Below are positions 7,362 to 14,189 of a stretch of 24,106 bases of DNA, piece by piece; the stretch's first letter is position 1, and every line of letters begins with the position of its first letter. The stretch lies in contig JBMNCQ010000018.1 of assembly GCA_049366715.1 (NCBI GenBank), positions 1 through 24,106 of the forward strand. Direction: 5' to 3'. A model generated the notes under the pieces. That model saw only the letters and a list, made by a program, of their open reading frames with translations, was not told the DNA's origin and searched no databases. The position numbers and the translations under genes are program-made. Source of the DNA: JBMNCQ01 sp049366715. GTDB lineage: Bacteria > Bacillota > Peptococcia > Peptococcales > BICA1-8.

Positions 7362-7390
7362 ATTTTATTACAAACAGCCTCCTATTACAA
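7362..7390 (-). promoter_or_regulatory. Promoter of the HTH / dehydrogenase operon
   Basis: On the minus strand TTGTAA (7390-7385), a 17-bp spacer and TAAAAT (7367-7362) give a plausible sigma-A promoter. Initiation near 7355 falls inside the tandem repeat, leaving a leader of about 170 nt with no other obvious signal. The rest of 7187-7507 holds nothing else I can support. Confidence 0.5.
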
Positions 7391-7509
7391 ATATTTCCAT
7401 AGAATATTATTCTTTTCACAAAGGTACAGCCTGCACTTCTTTCAGGCATAATGTGCATTCCGTTTCTGGTATACCTCATAAAGCCGCAAAATTTCAATTT
7501 TTAGGCCAC

Positions 7510-7536
7510 AAAAAAAGCGCGGTCTAATCCGCACTT
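7510..7536 (-). terminator. Terminator after the DUF192 gene
   Basis: Arms 7515-7522 and 7529-7536 (AAGCGCGG, one wobble) enclose a 6-nt loop. On the minus strand the stem runs into seven T residues. A second weaker hairpin (7603-7608 with 7626-7631) overlaps the DUF192 stop codon. Confidence 0.8.
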
Positions 7537-7623
7537 ATAGATAAATTTGCATTTTAGGAAATCGCTCAGCCACTCATTAAGCTTATTTAATTTAATATTT
7601 TTAATGGTACGGTTCCGCTCCGC

Positions 7624-7968
7624 TCACCATTTCAGAGTATCACCGATTTCAAGGCCTTTCTGCGCGATTACCCCGGCAGGCAGTTCCAGTACATAGACAG
7701 CATCCTTCTTAGCTTCTCTGCTGCCTGGCTCCATATCCTCGCGAATCCAAATTATTTTTTTACCTTTATCCATAAAAACCACATCTATTGCAAACTTCAT
7801 CCCGATACAGTGAATAGCATTACAGGGATCTAAGATTAGTCCCTCCCCGTTTTCCAGGCTATTCCGTCCCAATAAACCTTTGAGCCGGGCCGTCAAGGAT
7901 GTCGCAACGTCGATTTTATCCCCAATTATTTTCTTGTTTTTTATATTGATAACTTTAACTTTATTCAT
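7624..7968 (-). CDS. DUF192 family protein
   Basis: This 114-residue protein covers a whole DUF192 domain: RLKGLLGR, then GEGLILDPCNAIHCIGM around residues 42-58, then FAIDVVFMD and the C-terminal VLELPAGVIAQKGLEIGD. These are the standard family landmarks. Many members are exported, but this one lacks a signal peptide, so it is probably cytoplasmic. The biochemical role of the family is not established. An AGAGGTG site precedes the ATG. It has its own terminator, and an AT-rich perfect palindrome lies 13 bp upstream of the start. Confidence 0.9.
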   Translation of the reverse strand: MNKVKVINIKNKKIIGDKIDVATSLTARLKGLLGRNSLENGEGLILDPCNAIHCIGMKFAIDVVFMDKGKKIIWIREDMEPGSREAKKDAVYVLELPAGVIAQKGLEIGDTLKW

Positions 7969-7980
7969 AGTACACCTCTT

Positions 7981-8009
7981 ACATAAAATATTTCTAATAT
8001 ATTTTATGT
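7981..8009 (-). promoter_or_regulatory. Perfect 11-bp AT-rich inverted repeat before DUF192
   Basis: ACATAAAATAT (7981-7991) is exactly repeated in inverse at 7999-8009 around a 7-nt centre, directly upstream of the DUF192 ribosome binding site. It could be a repressor operator or a 5' hairpin that influences translation. It lacks a T run, so it is not a terminator. Confidence 0.45.
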
Positions 8010-8311
8010 TTGTACTTTTTATGTTTCTATTGCTTTTTAATTTACCTCTGCTATGCCCTTACCGGGCATAAATAAAAAGTCTCCTGAACTAATTCTGCAA
8101 TCTTCCTCCGGAGGCTCACATTAAAAAACACCCCAACGTTCCCAAACTGCAAGTCAGAGTCTGCCGGGGCAATTTTCGTACTGGTTTTCTTCACAATTTG
8201 CACCGAAATATTTACTAGCCGGATCGTGTTAACTACCCTGTCTTATGTTTTATAACAGCATCACCTGCGACTAGTTATCCTCTAGTCTGCCCAAGATCTT
8301 TTTAGTCCCTT
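8010..8311 (-). other. Intergenic region between the receiver gene and DUF192
   Basis: No coding frame is supported. I see an inverted repeat ATGCCC/GGGCAT around 8053-8069, a 10-bp palindrome CCTCCGGAGG at 8105-8114, and GACTAG/CTAGTC at 8269-8287. None has a T run that would make a convincing terminator for the receiver gene, and no consensus promoter stands out. Confidence 0.3.
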
Positions 8312-8704
8312 CTATTTTTCCCTATGGAATTTTTTCAGATCATATGTCCGTTTAATCGAGTCAACCAGTTCATCTGCGCTAAAAGGCTTGACCAGATACT
8401 CCTTTGACCCGGTCACCATTGCTTTTTTAAGATATTCCGCCTCTCCCTGCACACTGATCATAATTACTGAAATACCGGGAAGCTTCAGGGATATTTTTTC
8501 CGTAGCGGTAATTCCATCCATGACGGGCATGTTAACATCCATTAAAATAATATCCGGCAATAAACGCTCAGCCTGATTAACGGCCTGTTCACCATTAGCT
8601 GCTTCCCCAACTACCTGGAAGTCTTCTTCTAATTGTAATAAACGATTGATATTTTCCCGGGTTTCAGCTATATCGTCAACGATAAGAACTTTAATTTTAT
8701 CCAT
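8312..8704 (-). CDS. Stand-alone CheY-type response regulator receiver
   Basis: This 130-residue protein is a complete receiver domain with no output domain. Acidic pocket residues Asp10 and Asp11 lie in VLIVDD, phospho-acceptor Asp56 in LMDVNMPVMDG, Ser84 in the switch position and Lys106 in LVKPF. The IAETRENINRLL sequence after the pocket resembles receivers attached to pilus-assembly (CpaE-type) proteins, but no such domain follows. I chose ATG at 8704, with AAGGG and GGGGAG upstream. No kinase gene is adjacent; the nearest is degS. It probably relays phosphate or acts by protein contact; its partner is unknown. Confidence 0.88.
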   Translation of the reverse strand: MDKIKVLIVDDIAETRENINRLLQLEEDFQVVGEAANGEQAVNQAERLLPDIILMDVNMPVMDGITATEKISLKLPGISVIMISVQGEAEYLKKAMVTGSKEYLVKPFSADELVDSIKRTYDLKKFHREK

Positions 8705-8842
8705 AACTTTTCCCTTCTCCCCTAATTTCAAATTTACTTAATCTTCCTTGTCACTTTACCTGCAGACCATTTCTATCAAGCACTCTCGTTAGTTCAGATA
8801 CCACCAAAGCCCAAAACCGCTATCCATCTAAAGTAAAAAGCC

Positions 8843-8864
8843 GGTTTGGATGGTCCGCCCAACC
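8843..8864 (-). other. Hairpin in the receiver-gene leader, possible attenuator
   Basis: GGTT-GG and CC-AACC arms (8843-8849, 8858-8864, one mismatch) form a hairpin. On the minus strand it is followed by GGCTTTTTACTTT. It lies about 140 bp before the receiver start. The T run is offset by three bases, so an attenuator is only a possibility. Confidence 0.25.
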
Positions 8865-8944
8865 TTTTAGGCAACTTCATATTAACATTAAAGTCTGTCC
8901 CTTTGGAATCCGGCGCAAGTCTCGTTTTATGAGAGGCACTAGTC

Positions 8945-8988
8945 CTAAATATAAATAGGAGGCCCAGAAGCCTCCTGTTTATATTTAG
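8945..8988 (-). terminator. 19-bp stem terminator after the membrane protein gene
   Basis: Arms 8945-8963 and 8970-8988 pair over 19 bp with one T-G wobble around a 6-nt loop. The GC-rich core GGAGGC is flanked by A/T pairs, so either strand could terminate here. It lies 10 bp past the stop of the gene at 8999-9433. Confidence 0.8.
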
Positions 8989-8998
8989 CTAGAATTAT

Positions 8999-9433
8999 TC
9001 AGTTTATATAATAAATTAACCGGCAATCTTTAAAATTTTTATCAGTATCTTCCCCTTCATAAGAATAATCCATAATAACACAGCCATCATCTATATACTC
9101 TTCCAGAAATCCTGTCAATTCCCGGCGGTCCTTCATCATGAAAACGGAAAAATAGTTATTTGGATAACCCATGCGCTTAATGATTTCCAGACTTTTATCC
9201 CCGGAATTCAAGTCTATTATATACAATTTAGCATAGTCTCCCAACTGCCGCTGAAAGAGAATAGACTTTCTGATGATACTCTCTATCGTTCCTTCATTGT
9301 TTTGAATGATCACGATTAGAGATTGCAAATTATTGCTGTTGGCCTCATATAAGGTATTCTTGAAAAAGTTAAGCAAAAACCACAAAATAAAAATCATAAC
9401 TGCCGCTGCTAATATCCAATCCCATTTGTGCAT
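8999..9433 (-). CDS. Single-pass membrane protein, glycosyltransferase-like fragment
   Basis: This 144-residue protein starts with one transmembrane helix (about residues 6-24, ILAAAVMIFILWFLL). The soluble part, SLIVIIQNNEGTIESIIRK followed by KLYIIDLNSGDKSLEIIKRMG, resembles the first beta-alpha-beta units of GT-A family 2 glycosyltransferases: start strand, an N-N-E turn, and D-L-N-S-G-D in place of the usual D-D-G-S. The acceptor half and the DxD metal site are absent, so catalysis is doubtful. The ribosome binding site GGGAGTG is good. It is monocistronic with its own terminator. The function is unknown; a decayed or repurposed transferase is inference. Confidence 0.65.
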   Translation of the reverse strand: MHKWDWILAAAVMIFILWFLLNFFKNTLYEANSNNLQSLIVIIQNNEGTIESIIRKSILFQRQLGDYAKLYIIDLNSGDKSLEIIKRMGYPNNYFSVFMMKDRRELTGFLEEYIDDGCVIMDYSYEGEDTDKNFKDCRLIYYIN

Positions 9434-9465
9434 TTAAAGCACTCCCTTTTTATAGAGTGTGCTCT

Positions 9466-9495
9466 ATTTTATGCAGAAACTTAATTGCAAGTGAA
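9466..9495 (-). promoter_or_regulatory. Possible promoter of the membrane protein gene
   Basis: On the minus strand TTCACT (9495-9490) and TAAAAT (9471-9466) are 18 bp apart, about 35 bp before the start codon. The -35 box is weak. Confidence 0.35.
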
Positions 9496-9617
9496 TGTTC
9501 CTTAGCTATCCGGTCTAACTTTATGAGTAAACTGCAAATTATAAATTTACCAAATTTAAAAAGTTTTTAGCTGACCTGAGAAGTCAATCGTCACGTGAAC
9601 TTCCCGGATTTTATTCA

Positions 9618-10268
9618 CTAGACATTCACAAGTTTATTTTTTATCGCATAGAGCGCCGCCTGCGTTCTATCCTCCACGCTCAGTTTACGAAAAATATTGG
9701 TAATATGATTTTTTACCGTTTTCTCACTTATATATAAAGTCTGGGCAATGTCTTTATTGGTCAAACCCTTAGCGATGAGCTGCAATACATCGATTTCCCT
9801 GATGGTGAGTTCATCATAAGAAGAAGATCGGAGTTTTCTTTCAGATAACCTGTTGAATTCACCTAAAAGTTTTGCGGTTATATCAGGATGAATCACAGAC
9901 TTGCCCTCGGCAACATCTTTGATCGCAGCAATTAAACGCTCGGGTTGAATATCTTTCAAGACATACCCGGATATGCCCACCCTGATAAGTTCAAAAATAT
10001 ATTCCTCATCATCATGAATTGTCAGCGCTATTATTCCAATATTAGGCATTTCCGCTTTAATTAATTTTGTAGCTTCAATACCATTAATGCCGGGCATATT
10101 AATGTCCATTAAGATAACATCCGGTTTAAGCTCCCTGGCTAATTGAACAGCTTCATTACCGCGGCTGGCTTCCCCAACTATTTCTATTTGCTCCTCCAGG
10201 GAGACGATTTTCACCAGCCCTTCTCTTAATAATGCATGATCATCAACAATTAATAACCTAATGCCCAT
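9618..10268 (-). CDS. degU: DegU/NarL-family response regulator
   Basis: This 216-residue cytoplasmic protein has an N-terminal receiver (acidic VDD at 8-10, phospho-acceptor Asp55 in LMDINMPGINGIEATK, the DegU-like LTIHDDEEYI stretch, and Lys in YVLKD). The C-terminal LuxR/NarL helix-turn-helix spans about 150-216, with LTIREIDVLQLIAKG and ISEKTVKNHITNIFRKL. It directly follows the DegS-type kinase gene, its cognate partner. I chose ATG at 10268 (GAGGAG 11 bases upstream); a GTG at 10280 overlapping the kinase stop is an alternative. In Bacillus DegU controls exoenzymes, motility and competence; targets here are unknown. Confidence 0.9.
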   Translation of the reverse strand: MGIRLLIVDDHALLREGLVKIVSLEEQIEIVGEASRGNEAVQLARELKPDVILMDINMPGINGIEATKLIKAEMPNIGIIALTIHDDEEYIFELIRVGISGYVLKDIQPERLIAAIKDVAEGKSVIHPDITAKLLGEFNRLSERKLRSSSYDELTIREIDVLQLIAKGLTNKDIAQTLYISEKTVKNHITNIFRKLSVEDRTQAALYAIKNKLVNV

Positions 10269-10276
10269 CTTATTAC

Positions 10277-11434
10277 TCACTCCTCTTCAGGACCATGAAT
10301 AGGTATCAAAATACTTATGCTTGTTCCTTTCCTCAGTTCAGAGGTAATATTAAACTCACCATTTAAGAGTTCCACTCTTTCTTTCATCCCCAGCAGCCCA
10401 TAGCCCTCACGTTTCTTATCGGCAAAAACCTTTGTCACTTTAAAACCCCTGCCATTATCGGAAACCACTAGACTAACGGCCGTTCCGGACATATTGAAGT
10501 TAATCGTGACACTGTTTGCCTCTGAGTGCTTTTGAATATTCTGCAGTGCTTCCTGGACCACTCTGAAAATTGCTACTTCCAAAGTATTTGGCAGCCTGCC
10601 GTTATTTTCTGCGGGTAGAAAGTTAACTTTTATGTCAAATCTTTCTATAAACTCTTCTATATATCTATTTAAAGCCGGAATCAGCCCTAAATCATCTAAA
10701 GCCATTGGACGTAAATCATAGATAATTTTCCTCACATCTTTAAGGCTGCTCCGGACCAGGTCTTTCAATTGATGAATTTCTTTCTTGGCCAATACAATAT
10801 CCTTATCAATCAAACGTTCGCAGAACTCCGCTCTTAAAACAATATTAGCCATAGATTGAGCCGGCCCGTCGTGGATTTCCCTGGCTACCCTTCTCCTTTC
10901 CTCTTCCTGAGCCTTAATAACCCTTGAACCTAAATTTCCTCTCGCCTCGATCTCTTCAATCCGATCACTTAAACCCTCGATATTCTTTAATAAATAGGTA
11001 AGGGCAACTCCGACATGGGAAACCAGCTGCTCAGCTCTAAGTACCGTATCCAATTGCCGGCGGTATTGCATTTCCAATTCGGTTCTTTCTTCCTTCAACT
11101 GAGTCTCTTTGCTGTTTAAGATCTTGATATCAGCCTGAAAATTACTGGCATTAAGATAGGCTTTGCGGATATCCTCCTCCGTGTATTTTTTAATGTCCCG
11201 GCTTACCTCCATAAGACGATACCTCGCAGCTTTTTCCAACCTCTCCATTTTTTCCGTTTCATTTATTACAAGAATAACCTGCTTTTTGACAGCCTCCAGT
11301 TTTTTTTGAATTCGCTCTGCTTCAATCCTGGCATTTTCCGCAATATCAAAAATTTGTGTCTTACTGCTTTCAATTACATGTAAAGTTTGTTCAATAATAT
11401 GTTCTAAGGAAGGAAATGAACTATCCTTTTTCAC
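10277..11434 (-). CDS. degS: DegS-type cytoplasmic sensor histidine kinase
   Basis: This roughly 385-residue kinase lacks membrane helices, as does Bacillus DegS. The N-terminal 170 residues are a long coiled-coil sensor, with KKQVILVINETEKMERLE and EEDIRKAYLNA matching DegS. The HisKA_3 dimerisation region contains EEERRRVAREIHDGPAQ, with the phosphorylated His near residue 188. KIIYDLRPMALDDLGL follows. The HATPase_c domain has the N box VVQEALQNIQKHSEA, DNGRGF and GLLGMKERV. I prefer GTG at 11434, preceded by GGTGAT six bases away; an in-frame TTG at 11449 is possible. It phosphorylates the DegU-like regulator encoded 8 bp downstream. Confidence 0.92.
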   Translation of the reverse strand: MKKDSSFPSLEHIIEQTLHVIESSKTQIFDIAENARIEAERIQKKLEAVKKQVILVINETEKMERLEKAARYRLMEVSRDIKKYTEEDIRKAYLNASNFQADIKILNSKETQLKEERTELEMQYRRQLDTVLRAEQLVSHVGVALTYLLKNIEGLSDRIEEIEARGNLGSRVIKAQEEERRRVAREIHDGPAQSMANIVLRAEFCERLIDKDIVLAKKEIHQLKDLVRSSLKDVRKIIYDLRPMALDDLGLIPALNRYIEEFIERFDIKVNFLPAENNGRLPNTLEVAIFRVVQEALQNIQKHSEANSVTINFNMSGTAVSLVVSDNGRGFKVTKVFADKKREGYGLLGMKERVELLNGEFNITSELRKGTSISILIPIHGPEEE

Positions 11435-11544
11435 TAAGCCATCACCCAAATCTTTATCGTTACTTTCCTTAGCAGCGGAGGATAAGTTTTCAGCAGTTCA
11501 CTTTTAGCTTGCTATTTTCCAGTTAAAGTTCTCCTTACCTCCAA

Positions 11545-11584
11545 TCATATACATATTTCTGCAAAATACGTACATATCCTGCAT
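11545..11584. repeat. Two TACATAT/CTGCA repeats between degS and the mini-protein
   Basis: On the plus strand TACATATTTCTGCA (11550-11563) recurs as TACATATCCTGCA (11571-11583), about 20 bp or two helical turns apart. They lie in the divergent control region of degS and the CxxC gene. They may be binding sites, but no promoter with clear consensus boxes is visible. Confidence 0.35.
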
Positions 11585-11636
11585 AATATCACATATAATA
11601 AATTATAAGCACCCCAGACAAGGTGGTGAGAATACT

Positions 11637-11786
11637 TTGCCGAAAAACACCAATACCTGTGCCAGATGCGGTCAAGACTTAGATTTAGTTGATGAATCCC
11701 TTTCCGATTTTAAATCCATCGTGGACAAAAAAGGCAACGAACTCTGCCCCCGCTGCTATCAGGATATGTGTGACCAGTATAATTAA
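11637..11786 (+). CDS. 49-residue CxxC/CxxC zinc-ribbon-like mini-protein
   Basis: A TTG start at 11637 is preceded by AAGGTGGTGA six bases upstream, a near-perfect match to the anti-Shine-Dalgarno sequence. The frame encodes 49 residues with CARC at 8-11 and CPRC at 37-40, plus Cys45. Two CxxC knuckles 25 residues apart are typical of small zinc ribbons. The centre is acidic (DLDLVDESLSD). There is no signal peptide. It is one of only two genes on the plus strand and is transcribed divergently from degS. Its last codons form the left arm of a perfect 26-bp inverted repeat. I do not recognise a named family; zinc binding is inferred. Confidence 0.65.
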   Translation: MPKNTNTCARCGQDLDLVDESLSDFKSIVDKKGNELCPRCYQDMCDQYN

Positions 11787-11823
11787 AGCCGAGCTTAGCT
11801 CGGCTTTAATTATACTGGTCACA
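11769..11823. terminator. Perfect 26-bp inverted repeat, bidirectional terminator
   Basis: Arms 11769-11794 and 11798-11823 are exactly complementary over 26 bp with a 3-nt loop (TTA). The core is an AAAGCCGAGC hairpin whose T-rich outer part serves both strands, so it can end the CxxC mini-gene (plus) and pycB (minus, stop 22 bp away). The left arm contains the last five codons and stop of the mini-gene. The stem is much longer than a normal terminator. Confidence 0.8.
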
Positions 11824-11845
11824 GAAAGTATGGATAAAGATTCAA

Positions 11846-13753
11846 TTATTTTATTGTAAACAACACATCACCGGGAGCAACGCCCTCTCCTACCTGATGA
11901 TTTATACGCTCAACCGTGCCGCCGGCAGGAGCCAGAATCTCATTTTCCATCTTCATTGCTTCCAGAATTAAAACGATATCGCCTTGCTTTACTTTACTTC
12001 CCACATCCTTTACGATTTTAAAGATCTTACCGTTCATGGGAGCCGTCACAGTACTTTCGCCTCCGGAGTCAGCCGGTGCGGTCTCCTTTTGTTTTTTATC
12101 CTCTTTTCCTTTTATCTTTGCTTCTTTTTCTGTCTTTTCAGCCTTCTCTTCTACTCCATCTGCGAACTTGCTCATATCGACTTTATAGCCGTCGCCGTCA
12201 ACAGATATTTTTAACTTTGCGATTTTACCGTTAAAGTTAAAATTAATCGTGCCTGCCGCAGATTTATTATTCCTGCTTGCGGCAAACCTGGCTACGCTTC
12301 CTACCCCCGAGGATAGCAGAGCATTTATGGGCTGAACAGGAGCAGCTTTGACTTGAGGCTCAGACTTTTTTCCCGTCTCTTTTTCCTCCTTGGGGGAAGC
12401 AGGCTGCTCAGTTACCAAAGTTCCTTCTAAGAAAGGTTTTGCAACTTGGGGAAAGAGAATATACATGAGAACTTCTCCTCTATTCTTGGCCAAGTCACCA
12501 ATTTCTTTCTGAGCTTCTGCAATTTGGGGTTCAAGCAAATCAGCAGGCCGAACTGTTACCGGCTGGATATCGCCAATAATTTTCTTTCTGATTTCTTCAT
12601 TTACTTCGCCGGGTGCCTGGCCATAAAGCCCTTTCATATAGTTCTTAACTTCATTTGTAACCATTTTATATCTTTCACCAGCCAGGATATTAAGTACGGC
12701 CTGCGCACCAACGATCTGACTGGATGGGGTTACTAAAGGCGGGAATCCTAGATCCGCTCTTACCCGCGGGACTTCATTAAGCACGTCTTCCAGCTTATCA
12801 AGAGCATTGGCCTGGGATAATTGCGTGATAAAGTTAGATAACATCCCACCCGGTACTTGATAACGCAAAACATTAACATCCACACCGGATTTATAAACAT
12901 CAAATTCCGCATAATCTTTCCGGACTTCCTTAAAATACTCTGCCAAAGTAGATACTTTTGCCAGATCTAAACCTGTTTCATAGGGCCCGTCATTTAAGAC
13001 AGCAATCATCGTCTCCGTAGCCGGCTGAGATGTTCCCAGAGCTAGTGCGGAATTAGCGGTGTCAACTACATCTGCCCCCGCTTCAATTGCTTTCAGATAC
13101 ATCATCGCGCCCATTCCGCTGGTATAATGGGTATGCATCTGAATCGGCAAATTCAATTCCTTTTTCAAAGCTTTAACAAGGTCATAGGCGGCATAGGGAG
13201 TCAGGATGCCGGCCATATCTTTAATACATAGGGAATCGGCGCCTAAATCCTTAAGATCCTTCCCCAGCTTCAAATAATAATGCAAATCATAAATTGGTCC
13301 TAAAGTATAGCTGATTGTAGCCTGCACATGCTTGCCGTTTTTCTTAACTTCTTCCATCGCCTTTTGCATATTGCGAACATCATTTAAAGCATCGAAGATC
13401 CTAAAAATATCAATACCGCTTTGGGCAGCTTCAGCAACAAAAGCTTCTACAACATCATCGGCATAATGCTTATAGCCTACTAAGTTCTGCCCGCGGAGCA
13501 ACATCTGCAATTTTGTTTTCTTAAAAGCTTTCCGCAGAACTCTCAGTCTTTCCCAGGGATTTTCATTAAGAAAACGCATACAAGAATCAAAGGTTGCTCC
13601 ACCCCAGACTTCCAGGGAATGGAATCCCATCTCATCCATCCGTTCCGCCACCGGCAGCATATCCTTTGTCTTCATCCTTGTCGCCAGCAGGGATTGATGT
13701 CCGTCTCTTAAAGTAGTATCGGTAATCCCAACATGTCTTTTTTGCTCACTCAT
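11846..13753 (-). CDS. pycB: Pyruvate carboxylase subunit B / oxaloacetate decarboxylase alpha
   Basis: This 635-residue protein has the carboxyltransferase TIM barrel (about residues 8-300). Visible are the metal and substrate motif ITDTTLRDGHQSL, the carboxylated-Lys region SLCIKDMAG and the metal-binding HTHYTSGMG. A conserved carboxylase C-terminal region follows (to about 445), then a long Lys/Glu/Ala-rich linker. The biotinyl domain is at 569-635, with biotinylated Lys near 601 in EAMKMEN. It transfers carboxyl between biotin and pyruvate/oxaloacetate. No biotin carboxylase (pycA) or membrane beta subunit is adjacent. The divergent GapB-type gene favours the anaplerotic PycB role over a sodium pump, but both fit. 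The start has AGGAG about eight bases upstream. Confidence 0.92.
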   Translation of the reverse strand: MSEQKRHVGITDTTLRDGHQSLLATRMKTKDMLPVAERMDEMGFHSLEVWGGATFDSCMRFLNENPWERLRVLRKAFKKTKLQMLLRGQNLVGYKHYADDVVEAFVAEAAQSGIDIFRIFDALNDVRNMQKAMEEVKKNGKHVQATISYTLGPIYDLHYYLKLGKDLKDLGADSLCIKDMAGILTPYAAYDLVKALKKELNLPIQMHTHYTSGMGAMMYLKAIEAGADVVDTANSALALGTSQPATETMIAVLNDGPYETGLDLAKVSTLAEYFKEVRKDYAEFDVYKSGVDVNVLRYQVPGGMLSNFITQLSQANALDKLEDVLNEVPRVRADLGFPPLVTPSSQIVGAQAVLNILAGERYKMVTNEVKNYMKGLYGQAPGEVNEEIRKKIIGDIQPVTVRPADLLEPQIAEAQKEIGDLAKNRGEVLMYILFPQVAKPFLEGTLVTEQPASPKEEKETGKKSEPQVKAAPVQPINALLSSGVGSVARFAASRNNKSAAGTINFNFNGKIAKLKISVDGDGYKVDMSKFADGVEEKAEKTEKEAKIKGKEDKKQKETAPADSGGESTVTAPMNGKIFKIVKDVGSKVKQGDIVLILEAMKMENEILAPAGGTVERINHQVGEGVAPGDVLFTIK

Positions 13754-13838
13754 TTAATCACTCCTAGTTAAATATTTAATTAAAACAAATTCAAAGGTCA
13801 ATTAACTAATTTTATTTATTTAAATTATGAGGTCTGAC

Positions 13839-13873
13839 AAAAGCCGGCTAATCCATAATATGTAACGGCTTTT
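13839..13873 (-). other. Terminator-like hairpin in the pycB leader
   Basis: AAAAGCCG (13839-13846) pairs perfectly with CGGCTTTT (13866-13873) around a 19-nt loop, between the pycB promoter and gene. On the minus strand the stem ends in TTTTG, so it might attenuate pycB. The T run is slightly better on the plus strand, where no gene would use it. Confidence 0.35.
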
Positions 13874-13905
13874 TAAAGAAAATATTACTAAATATTCTTT
13901 GTACT

Positions 13906-13934
13906 ATAATAACCTGAATGCGCGTAAATCACAA
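13906..13934 (-). promoter_or_regulatory. pycB promoter
   Basis: On the minus strand TTGTGA (13934-13929), a 17-bp spacer and TATTAT (13911-13906) predict initiation near 13899 and a leader of about 145 nt. Between this promoter and the operator at 14061, the DNA is very A/T-rich, including an AT-alternating stretch at about 13949-13972. Confidence 0.5.
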
Positions 13935-14060
13935 TATCTATTGCATCTCATATATATATTATATATACATAAATTTTTCTCTTTAAAATGCTTTTTTCCT
14001 TGTTATTACATCAACACAAATTAATTTAAATAAGAATACCCATAATCACAGCTTTTTCTT

Positions 14061-14101
14061 CTATGGGACAAAAATTGTCCCATAGGGATAACACTAATCC
14101 C
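14061..14101 (+). promoter_or_regulatory. CggR-like operator upstream of gap
   Basis: A perfect 11-bp inverted repeat (CTATGGGACAA at 14061-14071, complement at 14075-14085) is joined to a second one (GGGAT at 14085-14089, ATCCC at 14097-14101). Together they fit the CggR operator layout of two GGGAC-N6-TGTC-type units 4 bp apart: TGGGAC-N6-TGTC at 14064-14079, then the degenerate AGGGAT-N6-AATC at 14084-14099. CggR is a SorC-family repressor of gapA in Bacillus. No cggR gene is in the window. Confidence 0.55.
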
Positions 14102-14189
14102 GCATTTATTACGCATATATAAATACTATTTATGGATTATTAAAAGGATTATTTATAGAAACATAGAATACTTTCTAAGTTTTGTTTCT

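Noticed and set aside
7234..7527. 97-codon open frame on the plus strand
   Set aside because: No ribosome binding site, no family resemblance, and it runs through the HTH operon promoter, tandem repeat and DUF192 terminator.
13949..13972. Alternating AT stretch as an origin or special element
   Set aside because: Simple low-complexity sequence in an A/T-rich intergenic region; no DnaA boxes or repeats support more.
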